Assembly (NCBI GenBank): GCA_018334855.1
Contig: JAGXLE010000041.1
Coordinates: 1 to 8,845, forward strand
Direction: 5' to 3'
DNA length: 8,845 bases
Origin: Desulfobacterales bacterium
GTDB lineage: Bacteria > Desulfobacterota > Desulfobacteria > Desulfobacterales > Desulfosalsimonadaceae
This document shows positions 1-7,524 of this stretch, piece after piece. Positions within the stretch are counted from its first letter, which is position 1. Every line of letters starts with the position of its first letter. The position numbers were made by a program, and so were the translations under genes. The notes beneath the pieces are model-generated. The model did not search any database and was not told the DNA's origin. It was given only the letters and a program-made list of their open reading frames with translations.

Positions 1-419
1 ATATAACCGGTGAATCTGTTTTTTTACCTTTTCTGTGTAATTCTTTCAAGATTGATTCCGAAGCCGGCGAATTCGAAGTTGACAGGGAGATTTTCCGTTC
101 AATTCTTGTAAACGCCATGGAAGCCTGCATGGACCCCCGCCTGGAACGCGCGCTGCAGGTCTGTTTTTCAGCCGCCAGAAACGGGGATGGAGCCCGCTTT
201 GAAATCGCGGATAACGGAACAGGCATGGACACGGGACAAAAAAATAAAATATTCAGCAAATTTTATTCCTCAAAGGGCAACAAGGGAACAGGACTGGGGC
301 TTTTCATAGCCCGAAAGGTGGTCGAACAGCACGGCGGCAAAATTTATGTTGACTCGGAGCCCGGGGCCGGTTCGCGCTTTACGGTAATCATGTCTCTAAA
401 TGTCCGGAAATCCGGCTAA
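1..419 (+). CDS. Sensor histidine kinase, C-terminal HATPase domain (5' partial)
   Basis: The reading frame is open from position 3 to the TAA at 417-419, so the gene begins left of the window; the ATG at 117 lies inside the N-box and is not the true start. The 138 visible residues form a GHKL/HATPase_c domain. The N-box reads ILVNAMEAC, the G1 box is DNGTGM (210-227), an F-box-like KIFSKFYSSKG follows, and the G2 box is GTGLGL (285-302). The end is the usual HGGKIYVDSEPGAGSRF strand. This domain binds ATP and phosphorylates a histidine in the preceding dimerisation domain, which is outside the window together with any sensor domain. The pattern resembles PAS-containing orthodox kinases. No response regulator is visible nearby, and a promoter separates it from the next gene, so co-transcription is not indicated. 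Family assignment is firm; the signal is unknown. Confidence 0.93.
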   Translation, partial: ITGESVFLPFLCNSFKIDSEAGEFEVDREIFRSILVNAMEACMDPRLERALQVCFSAARNGDGARFEIADNGTGMDTGQKNKIFSKFYSSKGNKGTGLGLFIARKVVEQHGGKIYVDSEPGAGSRFTVIMSLNVRKSG

Positions 420-500
420 CAACAATCTGCCTGCATTGCTTTTCCGCTCTTTTCCCTTTTGGCTCCCGAAGTCATAGCCCCGGCAAAAAGCGATTTCTGT

Positions 501-529
501 TTGATATTGATGTTGTTTTTTTTTATAAT
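501..529 (+). promoter_or_regulatory. Predicted sigma70-type promoter of the giant GGDEF/STAND gene
   Basis: TTGATA at 501-506 matches the -35 consensus in 5 of 6 positions. TATAAT at 524-529 is a perfect -10 box, and the spacer is exactly 17 bp. The spacer ends in a run of T residues (516-524, the last being the first base of the -10 box). Transcription would start near 535-538, giving a leader of roughly 40 nt before the ATG at 579. It lies in the only sizeable gap upstream of that gene. No operator or dyad was recognised in 420-500. Confidence 0.7.
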
Positions 530-578
530 CATTTCAAAAAAATAAATATCAAAAAGATGCTGTTTGTCCGGGGGATGG

Positions 579-3500
579 ATGAAGTATCAAAAGTTTTTTT
601 ATTTTCTCCAAAACGTCGGCAAAGACCCTTCAGCGCTAATCTTCGAAGATGAACTCACGGGTTTATACAACCGGCGCTACATCCTTGATTCTTTCAGAAA
701 CCGAGTCAACTGGGAGGCACTGGAGAGCTCCCCGCTTTGCCTGATGATGATCGATGTGGACTATCTCAAGCACATCAACGATCAATACGGCCACAATGTC
801 GGAGACCAGGCTCTTATACACATAGCTGAAATAATAAAATCAGCAGCCCCCAAAAATACTGTTGCAGTACGCTATGCCGGCGACAATTTTTTACTTCTGC
901 TCTCTGGAAGACAAAAAGCCGACAGCCGGGCACTCGCCGAAAAACTGCTTTTTCTGACCCGGAAAAACAAGTTCTCATCCCCTGAAACAGGCACCGAAAT
1001 ACCCCTGACACTAAGTATCGGTATTGCTTCTGCACCCGGGGACGCCTCTGACGAAAAAAACCTGATTCAAATGGCGGATGCAGCCAGGTATCACGCCAAG
1101 CGGTCAGGCAGGGACCGATACGCAGACGCCGAAGAGCTCGAGGATACGGAACTTTTCCCGAAAACGGCGCTGAGGTATCTCGGCAGTGCGGCAATTGCAG
1201 GCAGAAAAGAGCAGCTTGCCCGGGTCGGCAGTTCGCTGAAAAAAGCGGCCCGGGGCTCCAGCCAGTTTATAATCGTGGAAGGCGCAGCGGGGATGGGGAA
1301 AACCAGCTTTCTGTCCACGATCCAGGAAAACCTGGAAAAAACCAGACTGCGCCCCATACGGGTCAACGGCTCTGTCCAGGAGGCATTCCGGCCTTACTAT
1401 CTGGTCTCATATATCGCCATGGCCCTGATGAACCGGCTTGAGGACAAGGGGATGGGAATCCTTGAATCCATGCAGGACAGTGAAATTTACCGGCTCTCCC
1501 ATATCATCCCCCAGCTAAGGAGCGGGGCTCTGCCGTTTCCCGAAAATGATTCCGGCGAGCGCGAAGAGATCTTTAACTCGTTTGCCAGACTTTTAACCCG
1601 TCTGGCCGAAGGCCGTCCCCTTGTCCTGCTCATCGACGATTTTCACTACTGTGACCCGGCATCCCTTTACCTGATAAGAGCACTCATGAAAAAAGGAGAC
1701 CCGGTCATATTTATCTGTGCAGCCGCTGCCAGAGAAGAACAGACCTTCGGGGAATCCGTGGCGTTGGATCTTTTCCGCAACGCACACTCCGAAGAGCTCG
1801 GAATCCGGACCATCCCCCTGACCCCGCTTACAGAAACAAATATTGCAAAACAACTGAATATGATTTTCGAAGGAATTTATCTGCCTGAAGGGCTCTGCAG
1901 GGAAATAGCCCGGGTAACTCAGGGCAATCCGCTGTTTATGGTCGAAATCATAAGAAAAATGATCAGTGACGGCAAAATTTTCATGCAGCAGAAAAAATGG
2001 ACCGTTTCTGAGATTGAAAAGGACTATTTTCCCAGATCCCTGGAAGAAATCATACAGGCAAAGATGGAAAACCTGGACGAGGAAAGCAAAAAATTTCTGG
2101 ACCGGGCCTCGGCCTTCGGGGAATCGACTTTCCTGAGCATGCTGGCGGGCATTACACGCGATGACTCGGCCAGGATTTACGACATAATAAACAATGCAGA
2201 AGAGCAGGGTATCGTTCGAACGGAATTTGAAGAAAACGACGAAAACATCCGCTTTTCAAGCAAAAAGGTCCGGGATATAATTTACGACGGCATCTCGCCC
2301 GAAGAAAAAAAGATGCTCCACCGGCAAATCGGCGCTTACCAGGAAAAACTCTTTGAGCAGGATCTTTTGCCTTCCCGGTCATTTCTGGCCCATCACTTCG
2401 GCCGCTCGACAGACCCGGAAAAAGCCAGGACCTACGCAGATTTTCAGCAACAGCACAACCGGCGCGTATTTGACCCCGAGGAAACCGGGCTTTACACTAA
2501 AGAATCTCATGGCTCAGGCGAAACAGCCGGGCAACCCGACACCGGCCTGGGCGACGCCCCCTTGAGCAGGCAAAGCATGGAACTGGTCCCCTACATGCTG
2601 CGCGCCCTGCTCGTGGCGGTACGCAATACGCGGCTGTATCCCGCCGGCAGCAAATCCGTTACCAGCGCCGCAAGAGACCTGCTCAAACTCCTGGAACGGA
2701 TATTTCAAACCAATGCCCAGATTTCTGTGACAAGCGAGCAGAAGAAACTGTGGATCAACGGTGAAGATCTCCCGGAAAGCACTCCTTCCGCGATAGCAGA
2801 AAAAATTCTAGAACTCTGGGACCGGCTTGAGATAAAAAGCCTGATCTTCAGGCAGGGCCTGACAGAAAACGAACTGCAGACAATGCTTGATGAACTCGCC
2901 GGCGGGGAACGCAAAACCATACCCCCCGACTTCTGGGATTCATTTACACAAAACCGGGGGCTGTCTAACATTATCCCCCGGCAGGTGACCTACAAAGAAA
3001 TTCAACCCCGGGAGACAGAGGAAGAAGAATTTTTGACTTCCGGTAAAGAAGAAACAAAAATTTATGATGAAATCAGCCAGTTGGAGTTGGAACAGGAAGA
3101 CTGGCAACACCTTCCTGAATCCCAGCTGCAGCAGGTTAAAAAGGTCATCAGCGCACTTCTGGGCGCTTACAGCCAGCTAAAACTCTACCCGGCCGACGGA
3201 CCGGTTGCGAAAAAAGCCGTCCGGAAACTATTCTCGCAACTGCAGGCCTATCTGACCGAATACCGGATACTGACGGTTGTGCGGGTTGACGAGGCGATCC
3301 TGGTAAACGGGGTCAAGGTGGACACAACCGGTTTTGAGGCGCTTTTCGGGGGGATGGTAAAACTGCTCTCAGAAGCGGGCTTAAGCAGCCTGACATTTTC
3401 AGAAGAAATTTCGGAAAACGAGCTGGAGGAATTTTTCAGGGCCCTTTTCCGGGCCACCGGGCAAGAAAAAAGTCCGGATTTCTGGCGGCAATTTTCCCGC

Positions 3501-4835
3501 AGGCATAACCCGGCCGGGCTTTTTTTTAATCAGCGGCTCTATGACATACAACAGGTGCACTCCCGGGCTGAGGCCGAAGATACCGACTCCGGAGATTCCG
3601 AAGAGTCCCGGCAGTCTCAGAAAACACAGGAAGCGCAAAAAGAGAGCCCGCCGGAACCGGAGGAAAAAAGCCTGGCAGAGCGTCTGCAGGACCTGTATTT
3701 AAAAGGGGAAACAGAGCACATATCGGCAATCCTTGGAGAAACAGCACAAAAATATACAGAATCGGACTCAAAATCGAAAGCAGATATTTTAAATAATTTC
3801 AGCACGGTTTTAAACCCGCCCCACTGGCAGCCTGAAGCCGGATATCTCAAGCTTGTTACCGGGCCGCTTATCGGACTTTTTGATAAAGAAACCCGCGAGG
3901 AAGCAGTTGAACAGGCATCTGAAATTTTACACAAAACTTGCGCGAAACTGGTCCTGTTGGGCGAATACCGGGAAGCGGCAAGGATTTTTACCCGGCTTCA
4001 GCAGCACCCGCAATTAAACGGGACCTCCGCCCTGGAAACCTGGGATATGCCCCATGTATTCGGAAAATCCCTGGATTCCAGAATCGCCGATACCCTGAGC
4101 TCAGACCTGAAATCAGAAGATAAAAAGCGCCGTCAGGAAGCATGCCAATTGATAAGCACCATGGGACAGGGCATTGTCCCGATGCTAATTGACATTATAA
4201 AGCAGAAAGAAGATCTGCGAACAAGGCACCTTGCAGCAGAACTTCTGGGGCGAACGGGACAGCCAGGCATTGAACAGCTCAAGCAAGCCCTGATAAGCGA
4301 AAGTCAAACAGAGGAAAAATCACGCATCCTGGAAATAATAGATTCCGTGACAACAGAACTTACAACAGAACTGCGATACACCCTGATGGACCCGCAGGAC
4401 ACGGTGCGACGCCAGGCATTCCGGCTGGCCCAGCGCATAGACAAGCCTGAAGTAAACACACTGCTGGCGGAGCTGGCACACAGCAGTGACAGCGAACTGG
4501 CGATATCTGCCATAAATACTCTTGGAAGGCGGAAAGCAGCGCAAGCCTCGAAAACACTTATCGAAATAACGGCAAAAACCAGGGATCCCGAGATTCTTAT
4601 AGCCGCCTGCCGGGCCATGGGCAGGATAGGCAGCAGAGACTTCATAGAGCCGCTTGCAAAAATCCTTATACCCGGGCGCAGATGGCTCAAAAGCCGGAAG
4701 TATCCCAGCAGGGTCCGAATAGCAGCGGCATACGCGGCATACCAGATACAGGGAAAAGAGGTGCAGACAATGATGGAAGCGCTCAGGCGCGACCCGGATC
4801 CAAAAGTAAGAGAAGCTGTTTCAATGCTCCGCTAA
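579..4835 (+). CDS. Giant signalling protein: degenerate GGDEF - STAND ATPase - duplicated module - HEAT repeats
   Basis: About 1418 residues, no signal peptide or membrane segment seen, so probably cytoplasmic. In order: GGDEF domain at residues 24-180, with DELTGLYNRR at 24-33 and the signature reading AGDNF (100-104) and no RxxD inhibitory site. A STAND/AAA_16-type ATPase follows, with Walker A GAAGMGKTS (235-243) and Walker B LVLLIDD (D353, D354). Next is a winged-helix-like region (to about 620) with RFSSKKVRDIIYDGISPEEK at 558 onward. Two related 128-residue modules lie at 662-789 and 845-972, separated by an acidic linker. A second charged linker (994-1030) leads to HEAT-like repeats from about 1179 to the end. 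The ATG at 579 is preferred, being preceded by GGGGGA at short spacing; a TTG at 564 would add five residues. By family knowledge STAND ATPases are NTP-driven switches and HEAT repeats bind partners. A signal-integrating scaffold role is inference; the ligand and partners are unknown. Domain order is well supported, function is not. Confidence 0.9.
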   Translation: MKYQKFFYFLQNVGKDPSALIFEDELTGLYNRRYILDSFRNRVNWEALESSPLCLMMIDVDYLKHINDQYGHNVGDQALIHIAEIIKSAAPKNTVAVRYAGDNFLLLLSGRQKADSRALAEKLLFLTRKNKFSSPETGTEIPLTLSIGIASAPGDASDEKNLIQMADAARYHAKRSGRDRYADAEELEDTELFPKTALRYLGSAAIAGRKEQLARVGSSLKKAARGSSQFIIVEGAAGMGKTSFLSTIQENLEKTRLRPIRVNGSVQEAFRPYYLVSYIAMALMNRLEDKGMGILESMQDSEIYRLSHIIPQLRSGALPFPENDSGEREEIFNSFARLLTRLAEGRPLVLLIDDFHYCDPASLYLIRALMKKGDPVIFICAAAAREEQTFGESVALDLFRNAHSEELGIRTIPLTPLTETNIAKQLNMIFEGIYLPEGLCREIARVTQGNPLFMVEIIRKMISDGKIFMQQKKWTVSEIEKDYFPRSLEEIIQAKMENLDEESKKFLDRASAFGESTFLSMLAGITRDDSARIYDIINNAEEQGIVRTEFEENDENIRFSSKKVRDIIYDGISPEEKKMLHRQIGAYQEKLFEQDLLPSRSFLAHHFGRSTDPEKARTYADFQQQHNRRVFDPEETGLYTKESHGSGETAGQPDTGLGDAPLSRQSMELVPYMLRALLVAVRNTRLYPAGSKSVTSAARDLLKLLERIFQTNAQISVTSEQKKLWINGEDLPESTPSAIAEKILELWDRLEIKSLIFRQGLTENELQTMLDELAGGERKTIPPDFWDSFTQNRGLSNIIPRQVTYKEIQPRETEEEEFLTSGKEETKIYDEISQLELEQEDWQHLPESQLQQVKKVISALLGAYSQLKLYPADGPVAKKAVRKLFSQLQAYLTEYRILTVVRVDEAILVNGVKVDTTGFEALFGGMVKLLSEAGLSSLTFSEEISENELEEFFRALFRATGQEKSPDFWRQFSRRHNPAGLFFNQRLYDIQQVHSRAEAEDTDSGDSEESRQSQKTQEAQKESPPEPEEKSLAERLQDLYLKGETEHISAILGETAQKYTESDSKSKADILNNFSTVLNPPHWQPEAGYLKLVTGPLIGLFDKETREEAVEQASEILHKTCAKLVLLGEYREAARIFTRLQQHPQLNGTSALETWDMPHVFGKSLDSRIADTLSSDLKSEDKKRRQEACQLISTMGQGIVPMLIDIIKQKEDLRTRHLAAELLGRTGQPGIEQLKQALISESQTEEKSRILEIIDSVTTELTTELRYTLMDPQDTVRRQAFRLAQRIDKPEVNTLLAELAHSSDSELAISAINTLGRRKAAQASKTLIEITAKTRDPEILIAACRAMGRIGSRDFIEPLAKILIPGRRWLKSRKYPSRVRIAAAYAAYQIQGKEVQTMMEALRRDPDPKVREAVSMLR
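2562..3494 (+). repeat. Ungapped tandem duplication of a 128-residue module inside the giant gene
   Basis: Residues 662-789 (2562-2945) and 845-972 (3111-3494) align without a single gap at an offset of 183 residues (549 nt). By hand count 32 of 128 positions are identical. Shared landmarks are LYPA after an amphipathic helix, NG in a beta turn (residues 727 and 910), ENEL (763-766 and 946-949), and PDFW near the end. The pattern (helices, LYP, a strand pair with NG, then L-x-F followed by ENEL and a helix) recalls an unnamed module seen in deltaproteobacterial signalling proteins with HEAT repeats; that link is from memory. The divergence means the duplication is old and protein-level, not a recent DNA repeat. 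Confidence 0.8.
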
Positions 4836-4875
4836 CCGCGTTCTTATCCTTTAAGGCTCACTACAGGAGCCAAGT

Positions 4876-5706
4876 CTACTTTATCACCCTCAAATGCCCT
4901 GTCTCTCTTAACCGCTCCCATAACTTCCGGACAATGATCATGGCGGCCTCCGGGGTGTCAATGCTGTCTCTGCCTGAAATATCGCGGCAGGAGCTGAGCA
5001 GTGCCTTGTTTTCCGAGTCCATCCCGAACCTGTCAATAATGTGGCGGGCCAGGACTTTCTCAAAATCAACCAGCTCTTTATCACTCCTGCTGGCAATCCT
5101 GGCCCTGGTCTTTGCGCCAAGCTCGCCGATCAGCATATCAACCGCCTCTTCCACGTTGCGAGGCAAAATGTTTTCCCAGGCGGCAGTGCCGGCGGATTTG
5201 TCAGCACCATCGGCCTCGGGCGGCATGGCGCCGGATATTGCATCTATATGAACGACCATTTCCAGAAGATTCCACGTGAGATCGTAAATCCCGGGGTCCT
5301 TGCTGGCCCTCGGGCCAGCTACGTTTAACACTTCAATATTGTGGGCCTTTATCCATTCGTAGACATCAATGGCTGCATCAAAAACAACCAGGCGCTCCAT
5401 ATCGACATGCAGGCAGGGCCTGGCATGCTTTTCCGCCATCTGACGGGTAAGCAGGGAACCACCGGTCAGCTCGCCGCGGCTGACAATAAGAGTGCCGTCC
5501 GAGTCCTCCACGTTTTTTTCCGTCCGCTGCACGTATCCGCCGCCTGGAAGCTCTTTGACCCCATATCCGGAATCAACGACTCCGTCCTCGGCAATGCGCC
5601 CTTCGGGAACCCATCCGCCGCGATCAATTCCGTATTCACCTGCAAACTCCAGGGCCGCTCTGTCCGCGCCTGTCTGTGCGCCGGATACTATTTTTTTTAT
5701 CTGCAT
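4876..5706 (-). CDS. YpsA-type SLOG family protein (putative molybdenum carrier) with C-terminal DUF6794-like domain
   Basis: 276 residues. Residues 1-155 match the circularly permuted YpsA/SLOG family often annotated as putative molybdenum (cofactor) carrier. Visible motifs are IVSGAQTGADRAAL (6-19), GGWVPEGR (30-37), the TEKNVEDSDGTLIVSRG block (62-78) with TGGS, and LNVAGPRASKDPGIY (127-141). SLOG folds are Rossmann-like and bind nucleotides or nucleotide-derived ligands; the molybdenum role comes from homologues and is not shown by this sequence. A second domain starts around WENILPRNVEEAVDMLIGEL (177-196) and contains a KALLSSC motif; it resembles DUF6794 and has no known function. The ATG overlaps the last 10 nt of the upstream gene (ATGCAGATAA), suggesting translational coupling. 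No strong Shine-Dalgarno sequence is visible before it. Family call for the N-terminal half is strong; the C-terminal domain name is from memory. Confidence 0.86.
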   Translation of the reverse strand: MQIKKIVSGAQTGADRAALEFAGEYGIDRGGWVPEGRIAEDGVVDSGYGVKELPGGGYVQRTEKNVEDSDGTLIVSRGELTGGSLLTRQMAEKHARPCLHVDMERLVVFDAAIDVYEWIKAHNIEVLNVAGPRASKDPGIYDLTWNLLEMVVHIDAISGAMPPEADGADKSAGTAAWENILPRNVEEAVDMLIGELGAKTRARIASRSDKELVDFEKVLARHIIDRFGMDSENKALLSSCRDISGRDSIDTPEAAMIIVRKLWERLRETGHLRVIK

Positions 5707-6748
5707 GGCAAAATCATCAACTCACTTGCGAATTCAGAGTTTACCGGGATCACCGAAATCACCTCCGGCTTTTGCCCGGGCTTCTTTACTTCTGCTTCAA
5801 CCGGGATGTCGCGGGGCGCCTTGCTGTAACCCGCACATATTCCGGCAGCCTTTTCCAGCACCCCTTCCCCGCGGCTTTCGGCAATCACCCCCACAGGCCC
5901 GGCAACCGTTTTCATACGGATACGGGTATCTCTTGCGGGATCGAAAAATGCCAGTATACTTTCGTTTTCAGACTTTTTGCGTCCCACAACAAGCTTGGCC
6001 TCTTTGCTTAGGCGCATGTGCCGGCCGAATTTCAGCAGTTCCAGCTCCCGTACCGACAATTGACTGCCGTGTGCAACAAGATCTTTCAGGCGTCCTGAAA
6101 ACCCCGGGTCCGTGAGCAGGCATCCGCCGGCAGGCGCAGGATAATCGGTGATTCCGAAGGATTCGGCAAGCGCCATCTGCGGTTTTCTGGAACGGCCTGA
6201 AAAATCAAGCAGCCTTTCCCGATCCGCCAGCCCCTTTTCCTCAATGGGGGTAACAGGGAGCTTTTTTGCAGACAGGGGCCTTAGGATATAGCCGTCAAAG
6301 CCGGAGCGTTTTTCCACGTATCTAAGAGACGATTTAACCTGGGACATGGGACGCTGGCCCAAAACTTCGCCTGAAAACAAAAAATCTGCCCCTATCTCCT
6401 CCATCATCTCTCCTGCAATGTGAAACATCAGGGCATGACAATCCATGCACGGGTTCATGTACCGCCCGTAGCCTGCCGGAGGATCTGTAAGCATGGGAAG
6501 ATATTGTTCGGTAATATCTCTTACAATAAGCGGAATCCCGGTTTTTTTCGAAGCGGTCCCGGCTTTTTCCGAATTGAAAAAAGGGGTTTCAAAACTCACC
6601 CACACCACCTCCACCCCCTGTCTTTGAAGCACAAGGCCTGCCAGGATACTGTCGGCCCTCCCGAACAAAGCCCTAGTGCTTTGGGTTTTTTTGAAACCCG
6701 ATTCGTGGTAACAATAGCCTGGCTGGCCGCATAGTCTGAATTATTCAT
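5697..6748 (-). CDS. ThiI/MnmA-like PP-loop sulfurtransferase (predicted tRNA thiolation), frameshifted in the PP-loop
   Basis: The open 323-codon stretch beginning with TTG at 6668 lacks the start of its ATP-pyrophosphatase domain. The missing N-terminus lies in another frame: an ATG at 6746-6748 opens a frame reading ...KALGLCSGG, ending at 6656, and the downstream frame resumes with DSILAGLVLQRQG at 6653. The family motif SGGLDS is thus encoded with one base missing between GGG and GAC (only CC remains of the Leu codon). Downstream are MNPCMDCHALM (about 6427-6459) with a CxxC pair, GEVLGQRPMSQ, RERLLDFSGRSRKPQM, PAPAGGCLLTDPGFS, and a C-terminal region resembling the NFACT-R-like RNA-binding domain (KFGRHMRLS...VVGRKKSEN). 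PP-loop enzymes of this type adenylate a substrate, typically tRNA uridine, for sulfur transfer; the exact substrate is unknown. Restored length would be about 350 residues. No convincing ribosome-binding site precedes 6748. Either a sequencing error or a real inactivating deletion is possible. Confidence 0.82.
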
Positions 6749-6824
6749 TGCTTTTTTAAAGCCCGAGCCTCTATTTAATATAAATTCGAAATCAGAAACA
6801 ATGACATAAATTATAAATGTTTCA
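6749..6824. promoter_or_regulatory. AT-rich divergent intergenic region, presumed promoters for both directions
   Basis: This 76-bp gap separates two divergent genes and is markedly richer in A and T than the flanking coding DNA. It contains TATAAA at 6812-6817 on the plus strand and TTTATATTAAAT-like sequence on the minus strand. No -35 box at a good distance was found for either, so specific promoters cannot be assigned. If the TATAAA is a true -10 box, the nth transcript would begin almost at the ATG, giving a near-leaderless message. No inverted repeat suggesting an operator was seen. Confidence 0.35.
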
Positions 6825-7490
6825 ATGATAAAAACTTCTCAGATGACAAAACAAAAAACACGCACCCGCGAAATTCAGCAAATACTAAATGCCCGGTATC
6901 CGGATGTCAAGACGCAGTTGACCCACAAAAACCCTTTCCAGCTTCTGGTTGCCACAATTTTATCCGCCCAGTGCACCGACCGGCAGGTAAACGCGGTGAC
7001 CGGCCCGCTTTTCAAAAAGTTTAAAAAGCCGGAAGATTTTGCGGAAGCTGATCTGCAGACACTGGAAAGCCTGATCCGTCCGACCGGTTTTTACAAAAAC
7101 AAGGCAAAGCATATCAAAAACTGCGCCAATGCAATAGTAAAACGATTTGACGGCCACGTCCCGGCCACACTCGAAGAGCTTGTATCTCTGCCCGGGGTGG
7201 GGCGCAAAACAGCCAACGTGGTCCTGGGGGCGGCGTACGGTATCCCGGGCATGGTTGTGGATACCCACGTGGCACGCATCTCGCGGCGCCTCGACCTGAC
7301 CCGAAGCAAAAATCCTGAGAAAATCGAACGTGATCTCATGAAAATAATCCCGGAGCAGGACTGGAACGATTTTTCACTCAGGCTGATTTTCTTCGGCCGG
7401 CAGATATGCAAGGCAAGAAAACCGGACTGCGGAAACTGCTTTCTGGAACATCTCTGTTATTGGCAGGACAAACAAAAAATAGAAGCCTAA
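6825..7490 (+). CDS. nth: Endonuclease III (DNA glycosylase / AP lyase)
   Basis: 221 residues, close to the 211 of the E. coli enzyme. It removes oxidised pyrimidines and cleaves the resulting abasic site by beta-elimination in base excision repair. The helix-hairpin-helix LPGVGRKTANVVL carries the Schiff-base lysine K128, and the catalytic aspartate is D146 in VDTHV; their 18-residue spacing equals K120/D138 of E. coli Nth. The [4Fe-4S] cluster ligands are complete: C195, C202, C205, C211 (C-x6-C-x2-C-x5-C). LLVATILSAQCTDRQVN is the usual N-terminal substrate-pocket segment. An in-frame TAA at 6807 bounds the start. ATG 6825 is used; ATG 6843 (215 residues) is equally possible, as neither has a clear Shine-Dalgarno sequence. 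The gene lies 34 bp upstream of nfo and divergent from the PP-loop gene across a 76-bp AT-rich gap. Confidence 0.97.
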   Translation: MIKTSQMTKQKTRTREIQQILNARYPDVKTQLTHKNPFQLLVATILSAQCTDRQVNAVTGPLFKKFKKPEDFAEADLQTLESLIRPTGFYKNKAKHIKNCANAIVKRFDGHVPATLEELVSLPGVGRKTANVVLGAAYGIPGMVVDTHVARISRRLDLTRSKNPEKIERDLMKIIPEQDWNDFSLRLIFFGRQICKARKPDCGNCFLEHLCYWQDKQKIEA

Positions 7491-7524
7491 CAAGTCTATT
7501 TTAACATGGAAAAGTAATTGAAAA

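Noticed and set aside
117..119. ATG as start of a 100-residue protein
   Set aside because: The same frame is open to the left edge and the N-box of the kinase ATPase domain spans this ATG.
420..500. Possible terminator or small gene after the kinase
   Set aside because: No stable hairpin followed by T residues and no convincing small open frame with a ribosome-binding site was seen.
3509..3527. CCCGGCCGGG followed by C and eight T residues, resembling an intrinsic terminator
   Set aside because: It lies inside the giant coding sequence, encodes part of a conserved-looking segment, and can form only a 3-bp stem with a 4-nt loop. The T run could still be a slippage site.
4855..4871. GGCTC / GAGCC hairpin with 7-nt loop between the convergent giant gene and the SLOG gene
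   Set aside because: The stem is only 5 bp and no T tract follows on either strand, so a terminator cannot be supported although the position is suitable.
4682..5251. 189-codon open frame on the plus strand
   Set aside because: It starts inside the giant gene and runs antisense to the SLOG gene; its translation is low-complexity and unlike any family, whereas the minus-strand frame has clear motifs.
5492..6115. 207-codon open frame on the plus strand
   Set aside because: It is antisense to two well-supported genes and is rich in Pro, Ser, Cys and Arg, typical of a shadow frame.
6683..6699. GGGTTT / AAACCC inverted repeat with a T run
   Set aside because: It falls in the N-terminal coding part of the PP-loop gene once the frameshift is recognised, so it is probably incidental.
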